A DNA stretch of 64,000 bases, from positions 1,178,001-1,242,000 of the forward strand of contig NC_012964.1 in assembly GCF_000027005.1 (NCBI RefSeq), read 5' to 3'. The notes under the pieces were generated by a model that had not been told where the DNA came from, ran no database searches, and worked only from the letters and a program-made list of their open reading frames with translations. Every line of letters starts with the position of its first letter. Within the stretch, counting starts at the first letter, position 1. This document shows, piece after piece, positions 58,498-64,000 of the stretch. The translations under genes and the position numbers were made by a program. Source of the DNA: Komagataella phaffii GS115. Taxonomy: Eukaryota > Ascomycota > Pichiomycetes > Pichiales > Pichiaceae.

Positions 58498-58557
58498 TTG
58501 CTTAGTAATTTTCATAGTCCTTTCAAGTGGCCACTATCAGAAAGAAGCAGTCAATTT

Positions 58558-59493
58558 TTATGGTCCATGAATAATTGTGTTGTGCCCTCCGTCAATAATC
58601 ATCAACTCATTGACACAGTTTTTGATGTTTTCATTCAAACTATCTCTAATAGTAGTACAGATAGTTTCAACTTCATCCTTGCACGGAATAGGCTTATTCA
58701 ACAAAAAAGAAACTAGAGAGTAGTTTCCACTTAGCTTCACTACCCAAGTCAGCCCTACGATTTGTATGGAGGACAACTTGTTAAGATAATTCCTAACCAA
58801 CATCAAACAGACCTGTTCAAACAGAATATCACATCTGTTTTTTATGTGGATTCTGAAGAATATTTGAGACACCACATTGTCATGAAACTTGCACAAGACT
58901 GGAGACAACCCTTTTCGAAGAATCAACAACTTATATGTCGAGTCTAGCATGAATGCTGAATCTTTTCTCGAGCTGATGAATTTCTTTACTTGGTTGTAGT
59001 AGATGAAGGTATCTGTTTTTTCCAGTTGTGCATCCTGCACTCTTTCAAACACCTCCCATTCATACACAAGCGGGGGGTTATCCATTTTGTCCATGATCGA
59101 ATCCCTTTGTGCCTCGTATATTGTTCTGTCATCCTTTGACAACAGAATTTCGAAAGTGGGCTTACTCAACAAGGCAATAGATCGCAAATTTAATTCGTCT
59201 CCAGACGATTGTGAACCACATTGTTCAGATTTGTTCGATGCCGTATTATCTACAGTTTTATTTTCTTGATCATTTTTGCGTGTTATGTGTGACATTTTCC
59301 TTCGAAATGAACCTACTCTATGAAAAAGAGTGCTTCTTCCTGTTGTCTCGCAGGATGGAACAGATCTCAAGGAGTTTTCACCGCATTCTAGATCTTTGAG
59401 AGTATTAGTATTACAATATTCTTCTCCGTCCACTACTGAGGGATTACTGAGAGACTTTCTTCTAAGAATGGAAAGAAAGCTGTCACTATTCAT
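58558..59493 (-). CDS. Orphan protein, function unknown
   Basis: The frame is open from a TTG at 59652, but the first ATG is 59493 (MNSDSFLSILRRK), giving 311 residues. The N-terminal half is Ser/Arg-rich and basic with a cluster RVGSFRRKMSHITRK. The C-terminal ~200 residues look folded (LSKPTFEILLSKDDRTIYEAQRDSI onward, then long helices and NYSLVSFLLNKPI). No signal peptide, transmembrane helix or known motif is seen. The 53 codons upstream of the ATG are also open and lack acidic residues apart from one Glu, so a longer product from a non-AUG start is possible. It is convergent with CCE1 (60 bp between stops) and divergent from UTP7. Confidence 0.6.
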   Translation of the reverse strand: MNSDSFLSILRRKSLSNPSVVDGEEYCNTNTLKDLECGENSLRSVPSCETTGRSTLFHRVGSFRRKMSHITRKNDQENKTVDNTASNKSEQCGSQSSGDELNLRSIALLSKPTFEILLSKDDRTIYEAQRDSIMDKMDNPPLVYEWEVFERVQDAQLEKTDTFIYYNQVKKFISSRKDSAFMLDSTYKLLILRKGLSPVLCKFHDNVVSQIFFRIHIKNRCDILFEQVCLMLVRNYLNKLSSIQIVGLTWVVKLSGNYSLVSFLLNKPIPCKDEVETICTTIRDSLNENIKNCVNELMIIDGGHNTIIHGP

Positions 59494-59819
59494 GGGTGGT
59501 ACAAAAGGAGTGGAAGATGTCACTGGTATCGAGAAATTGAACAAAAAACTAGGCGACTTCAATTTTTTTGGCTTGATACCGAAAGGCAGATTTTTGAATA
59601 AAAGGATGCTACTCAATCTGGTAGAGCTCTGGTTTGGTTTATTTTCCCTCAAAGACTTGAGTTTGTAAGTTAGACTTAGTTTATTTCATCGTTGGTATGT
59701 TCCTGTGTACCCTCGGTTTAAAACCGGAAATAAAAAACTCGAGGCACTGAAATATTTTTTTCAATAGAATAGTTTTTCCTTTACATTGATATTCAAACTA
59801 TCTCCCAATACAAAGCGCC
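59494..59819. other. Divergent intergenic region orphan gene/UTP7
   Basis: These 326 bp hold both promoters, or fewer if the orphan starts upstream at 59652. GAAATATTTTTTTC at about 59749-59762 is an imperfect RRPE-like A/T element, 55 bp before UTP7. Nothing else stands out. Confidence 0.45.
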
Positions 59820-61367
59820 ATGAGTGTTGAAGGAACTAGGAATGTGGGCTCCTCTAGTTTGGATACCACAGGAAAACCTAAATACGGGAGAAACAAACAA
59901 CTTGGTGCCAAACTGAAACGTTATGGGAGGGAACGTAAAGAGGCTCTGGAAGCTGCCCGTAGAACGGATATACTGTTGCAGGAAGAACCCGGTTTCTTAG
60001 AGCCAGAAAATGAAATGGAGAAAACATATGAAATAACTCAAAAGGATTTAAGAGAAAATGTAGACATTGGTACCGCAGCAAAGGGGTTTGAGTTGAAGTT
60101 GAAAGATTATGGTCCGTACAGCATTGATTACAGCAGAAACGGTAGAGAGCTGTTGATCGTGGGTAAGAAAGGCCACGTTGCCAGTATAGATTGGAAAAAG
60201 GGGCAGTTAAATACGGAGCTGCATCTGAACGAAACATGTCATGCCATTAAAGCTTTGCACAATGATCAATTTTTTGCAGTGGCACAGAAAAAATACACTT
60301 TTATCTACGACAAATTAGGAACTGAAATTCATAGAATGAAACAACATATTGAAGCCACTAGCTTGGAGTTTTTGCCTTATCACTTCCTCTTGGTCACTGC
60401 TGGTCAAACAGGAGTCATTAAATACCAGGATGTATCGACCGGTACTCTAGTAGCAGAGCTAAAAACGAAAATGGGACCAACACTATCAATGACTCAAAAT
60501 CCTTGGAATGCAGTCATTAATTGTGGTCACTCCAATGGAGCAGTCACCTTATGGAGTCCCTCGATGCCAACCCCGCTGGTGAAGATTCAAGCTTCTATTG
60601 CTCCGGTTAGAGCTTTGGCGGTCAACAGGGAGGGAAATTATATGGCAGTTGCCAGTTCTGATAGAACAGTAAAAATTTGGGATATTCGAACCTATAAAGA
60701 GGTGGACACTTACATAACACCCATTCCAGCCACCTCTCTGGACATATCTGATACTGGTTTGCTGTCAGTTGGGTGGGGTCCACACACAACTGTTTGGAAA
60801 GATATTTTCAAGAAGAGACAAGACCATCCTTATATGACACATCAAATCAGAGGTTCGCGTGTCCAAAGTACGAAGTTTGTTCCATTTGAAGATATATTGG
60901 GTGTAGGTCATGCCTCTGGCTTTTCCAGTCTTATCATCCCTGGGGCAGGTGAGGCTAACTTTGATGCTTGGGAGATCAATCCTTACGAATCTGCCCAGCA
61001 AAGACAACAAAATGAGGTCCGTGCTCTTATTAATAAGCTACAGCCCGAAATGATTACATTGGATCCTAACGTGATTGGTACTGTAGATACCGCCGTGAAG
61101 CAAAAAAGCATGCTACCCGATGACGACGAGGAGAAAGATGCAGAAGATAAAGAACCTGGCGATGAAGAACCGAAGTTGGATCGTTACGTTCCTGACAAAA
61201 AGGGTAAGCAAACAGCTCTGCAACGTCATATGCGCAAGAAGACTCAGAATGACCTAGAAGAAAGAAGACTCCGTACTGAAAGAAATTTGAAGAGAGAGCA
61301 GGAATTAAATGGAAGACAAGACCATGGCGAAGAACTTCAGAATCCAGCACTAGACAGATTCAAATAG
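59820..61367 (+). CDS. UTP7: SSU processome WD40 protein Utp7 (WDR46)
   Basis: Utp7 is a nucleolar beta-propeller of the small-subunit processome needed for 18S rRNA maturation; it is also linked to kinetochore function in S. cerevisiae. The 515-residue protein (S. cerevisiae 554) has an N-terminal basic helical region (LGAKLKRYGRERKEALEAARRTD), a seven-bladed WD40 propeller at about residues 90-380 with MAVASSDRTVKIWDIRTY as the clearest repeat, and the conserved BING4-type C-terminal block SGFSSLIIPGAGEANFD plus INPYES near residue 385. A charged Lys/Glu-rich tail ends the protein. The start is ATG 59820. The stop is 67 bp from the convergent RPN2 stop. Confidence 0.95.
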   Translation: MSVEGTRNVGSSSLDTTGKPKYGRNKQLGAKLKRYGRERKEALEAARRTDILLQEEPGFLEPENEMEKTYEITQKDLRENVDIGTAAKGFELKLKDYGPYSIDYSRNGRELLIVGKKGHVASIDWKKGQLNTELHLNETCHAIKALHNDQFFAVAQKKYTFIYDKLGTEIHRMKQHIEATSLEFLPYHFLLVTAGQTGVIKYQDVSTGTLVAELKTKMGPTLSMTQNPWNAVINCGHSNGAVTLWSPSMPTPLVKIQASIAPVRALAVNREGNYMAVASSDRTVKIWDIRTYKEVDTYITPIPATSLDISDTGLLSVGWGPHTTVWKDIFKKRQDHPYMTHQIRGSRVQSTKFVPFEDILGVGHASGFSSLIIPGAGEANFDAWEINPYESAQQRQQNEVRALINKLQPEMITLDPNVIGTVDTAVKQKSMLPDDDEEKDAEDKEPGDEEPKLDRYVPDKKGKQTALQRHMRKKTQNDLEERRLRTERNLKREQELNGRQDHGEELQNPALDRFK

Positions 61368-61434
61368 ATATAGATACTTTTAATAACATGTATATTAGAT
61401 AGATTCTCGATGGGTAAATCAATCATTTACTTAT

Positions 61435-64000
61435 CTATTCGTCTTCCTCTTCTAGAGTGAAAGGTGCCGGAAGAGGGGCATTCTTATTGGTCAACTGTCT
61501 CACAGTCTTGATAGTATCGGCTGGCTCATCGGGTCTTGAATCGTGTAGAACAACGATACCACCAGTACCTCTAAACTTTCGAACAGGCTGATACCTTTCG
61601 TCCTTAATAAAGGAAATGTATTTTAACTGGGCAGGAACAACTCTTGACATATTATCGATCTGATAAGGAGTGCTGACAAAGTTGGTCTTAGTCGAATTGT
61701 TGGTGAACTCTTCAGTTGTGGGCTGTTCAGTTTCGACATTGGAAGTTGTGGTTTCCAGCTTTTTATTTGTTTCTTCGTTGTCTTTTGTTTCTTCTTTGAC
61801 AGCTGGAAATTCCTCGTCAGGTTTATCGATATCCATAGCATCCGATTCTTTCTCTTGCCTCTTCTTAGCTCTAGCCTTGGCCCGAACAGTAGTAGAAAGG
61901 ATCGCTGTTGCCAATTTATCTGTTTGCTTGGTCTTGGCCTCTTCAACTTTTGGAGGATAACTAAACAAATCTTCGCTTGTGTGACAATTAATCTTGAACT
62001 TTGGAACTTTGAAGTCATCTCTAACACCAATGATCGATGTTGGCGTAAATGACAAAGAAAGGAAATGTGAAAATGGGAACCAGTACCATGATTGGACAAA
62101 AACAGCAAGTCCAACAACCGACTTCAGGTTTAACGTACCAGTTTGACTGTTTTCTAGCTGAATGGTTACATTACGGCCACCTGCATCAATAATACCTTGA
62201 GCTAGGACAGCTCCAAATTTAGCCAATGACTCTTCCATTCTTGTGTCAATAACTTTAGCCAGTTTCTCTCTAATTTGCTTGACCTTGGGGCAGGTTTTCT
62301 CATTCTGTTGGATCAAAATCATAGACAATGCGACGAAAGCGCCTTGTCTTACAAAGTCGACAGGGTCCTTCGTAAGGGGTTCTAGAAACTCAATTGCAGA
62401 ATTCAATCCTCTACCAGCACATGCAATACCAACTGCCATAGCAGTACCATATCTTACGTGAGGGTTGTGAGATTCAGCTAATAGTTCAACTAATGTTGTG
62501 ACTGTTGTGTATTCTCTCAAAAGAATAAATCCAAGAGCTATAACTGAAACTCTTCTGACATTATCCGAAGAGTCTGAAACAGCAATATGAAGAAGTCGCT
62601 GAATAGCAGAATTATTGGAGGTACCACAATAAGCAAGGGCCAAAGCAAAAACACCACCGTATCTTAAAAGAGCATTTTGGTGAACTAAAAGCTTGGCAAT
62701 CACAGGCTCCGCTGCATCTTCCTTAGCATAACAGAGTAGTGCAATACTGACAGCCAATCCTCGAATAATTGTTTCGTGTTGAGTCTCCTCCGCATAATGC
62801 AACATATCGTCAATAGCCTGTTGATTTCCGGATCCCAACATGACCAGACCCATCGACAAAGCTGCAGCTTGTCCTGACACAGCAGAATCGGTGTAAAGCA
62901 CTGTTTTGAGCTCTTCGTAAACTTCTTCATCATTAGACCCCATTCCTGCCACACCGACGGCTAGAGCTGCTCCATGTAGAAGAACATCAAAATCAGAGTT
63001 GTCGGCATTGTTGGTACCGGAAAGAAGATGGCCTCTTAAATAATCCAAAACTTCCTTTCCATGACCTGCATATATAAGTCCCAGTCCAAACAAGGAACCA
63101 GACTTCGTGTATGGAGATCCGTTATTTTCAGGTAGATAAGGTTGTAATAAAGTGCGACCTTGTAGAAGATTTCCCTTATGAATGACACCAAAAGCAGCAC
63201 TGGCGGAGAACTTAGACCAGTTCGTAGCTTTCCCAAGCCACTCAAGATTGTTACGGAAAAAGGAATCGTCAGTGGTACCAGCATGTAAGAATGCATTGGA
63301 AAAAGTAACGGCAGAGTGAAAAAGAGAATTTCTTGCATCTAACGTTGCCTTTGTCTTATCCAATATCCCTTTATCGGTGTTGTTATTTTGATAAAGAAAG
63401 GTTATGTCTAAGTCGCAAGTTGGAACACCAGAAAGAACTTTCAGTAGTTTTGCAATTGGTTTCGATGAAGCATCAATCGAAGAATCATTTGTCAAAAGCT
63501 GAGTGGTCTTGATCAGTAATTCCTGTGATGCCGAACTGACTAGATCAAATGCAGCTTGGTAAGCTATTGGGTAATTTTCAGTTGAAAGAAGCTTCACAAA
63601 CACTTGGTGGGCAAGATTGTGATCATTCAGCTGAACAATGATTTTTGTAATTATGAAATAATCAGGGTTAGGAAGATTTCTCAATATTAGCACAATTGAA
63701 TTCAACACTTTGACCTTGAATGCAATGTTTTTTACAACTGTGGTGGCGCAAGTCAAAACATAATTAATAAGTTGACTGGCTTCACTATCATCAGTATCTT
63801 CTTGAGTAAGCTCTGAAATTTGGGAGTGTATGATCTTCTCCACAATGTCCAGTCTATAGCTTTCTAATGATATACCCAGAGCCAACTTTAATTCCTTTTC
63901 CTGAACACACTTCTGTAGCATCATTTCAAAGATAGATTCCAGTTGTGAGTCAATAACAACTTCAGGATCAAGAAATTTGCTCTGAGATATCTCGATGTAG
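61435..64000 (-). CDS. RPN2: 26S proteasome regulatory subunit Rpn2 (5'-truncated by window)
   Basis: Rpn2 is the large scaffold of the 19S base that holds Rpn13 and supports Rpn1/Rpn10 contacts. The frame is still open at base 64000 (upstream codons read YIEISQSKFLDPE), so the first ~90 residues lie outside; 854 residues are present (S. cerevisiae total 945). PC (proteasome/cyclosome) repeats of about 35-40 residues fill the middle, with GSLFGLGLIYAG, LLHGAALAVGVA, ALGFILLREY and similar segments. NVTIQLENSQTGTLNLKSVVG and FVQSWYWFPFSHFLSLSFTPT precede a Lys/Glu-rich low-complexity insertion. The C-terminus RPDEPADTIKTVRQ...LPAPFTLEEEDE corresponds to the Rpn13-binding end. Confidence 0.96.
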   Translation of the reverse strand, partial: YIEISQSKFLDPEVVIDSQLESIFEMMLQKCVQEKELKLALGISLESYRLDIVEKIIHSQISELTQEDTDDSEASQLINYVLTCATTVVKNIAFKVKVLNSIVLILRNLPNPDYFIITKIIVQLNDHNLAHQVFVKLLSTENYPIAYQAAFDLVSSASQELLIKTTQLLTNDSSIDASSKPIAKLLKVLSGVPTCDLDITFLYQNNNTDKGILDKTKATLDARNSLFHSAVTFSNAFLHAGTTDDSFFRNNLEWLGKATNWSKFSASAAFGVIHKGNLLQGRTLLQPYLPENNGSPYTKSGSLFGLGLIYAGHGKEVLDYLRGHLLSGTNNADNSDFDVLLHGAALAVGVAGMGSNDEEVYEELKTVLYTDSAVSGQAAALSMGLVMLGSGNQQAIDDMLHYAEETQHETIIRGLAVSIALLCYAKEDAAEPVIAKLLVHQNALLRYGGVFALALAYCGTSNNSAIQRLLHIAVSDSSDNVRRVSVIALGFILLREYTTVTTLVELLAESHNPHVRYGTAMAVGIACAGRGLNSAIEFLEPLTKDPVDFVRQGAFVALSMILIQQNEKTCPKVKQIREKLAKVIDTRMEESLAKFGAVLAQGIIDAGGRNVTIQLENSQTGTLNLKSVVGLAVFVQSWYWFPFSHFLSLSFTPTSIIGVRDDFKVPKFKINCHTSEDLFSYPPKVEEAKTKQTDKLATAILSTTVRAKARAKKRQEKESDAMDIDKPDEEFPAVKEETKDNEETNKKLETTTSNVETEQPTTEEFTNNSTKTNFVSTPYQIDNMSRVVPAQLKYISFIKDERYQPVRKFRGTGGIVVLHDSRPDEPADTIKTVRQLTNKNAPLPAPFTLEEEDE

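Overview
This window looks like nuclear DNA of a budding yeast of the methylotrophic Pichia/Komagataella type (Komagataella phaffii or a close relative). The evidence is a dense set of mostly intronless genes, ascomycete-type proteins throughout, short introns with TACTAAC-like branch sites, and an Aquarius-type splicing helicase homologue that Saccharomyces cerevisiae lacks. The species call comes from recalled similarity of the proteins, not from a search. I saw no tRNA, rRNA, transposon, LTR, CRISPR array or centromere-like structure.

Layout. 1-6.6 kb: GFA1 (3' end cut by the window edge), YCG1 (condensin) and ERG27 (sterol synthesis). 6.8-15.1 kb: a Fus3/Kss1-type MAP kinase with paired pheromone-response elements, RAD26 (transcription-coupled repair), PAC2 (tubulin cofactor E) and SAC6 (fimbrin, with a 21-nt first exon). 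15.3-19.2 kb: an unrecognised gene whose frame is broken, EMP24 (p24 cargo receptor), RPS27 (first exon is only the ATG) and GLC7 (PP1). 20.1-28.8 kb: VFA1, SRP102, ARO2, a kelch-like single-pass membrane protein, a SAK1-type Snf1-activating kinase and an HBN1/FRM2 nitroreductase. 29-41 kb: ATG1 with a GATA-site cluster upstream, an F-box-like gene, RTT107, SEC17 (spliced), GPI19 and a TIF3/eIF4B-like gene. 41-50 kb: the Aquarius homologue divergent from GAR1, an amino-acid permease, an ATO/ADY2-type acetate transporter and a spliced VanZ-like membrane protein. 50-64 kb: EDE1, an M1 aminopeptidase (AAP1/APE2 type), CCE1, an orphan gene, UTP7 and RPN2 (5' end cut by the window edge).

The genes serve ordinary eukaryotic housekeeping and do not form one pathway. 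Convergent pairs are packed very tightly; VFA1 and SRP102 have abutting stop codons. Four introns were rebuilt by hand, in SAC6, RPS27, SEC17 and the VanZ-like gene. Each has a GTARGT/GTAAGA-type donor, a CTAAC branch box and a 3' splice site 8-11 nt after the branch A. Several long open frames begin at TTG or GTG; for those I give the first ATG (RAD26, SAK1, ATG1, the F-box-like gene, the Aquarius homologue, the orphan at 58.6 kb).

The observations most worth following up are: the Aquarius homologue with altered helicase motifs in a yeast with tiny introns; the spliced VanZ-like gene; a strong 18-bp RNA-like hairpin between GFA1 and YCG1; the +1 frame break at 15.59 kb; regulatory motif clusters that match gene function (Ste12 sites at the MAPK, GATA sites at ATG1, RRPE at GAR1); and an NAMEN in place of GAMEN in the aminopeptidase.
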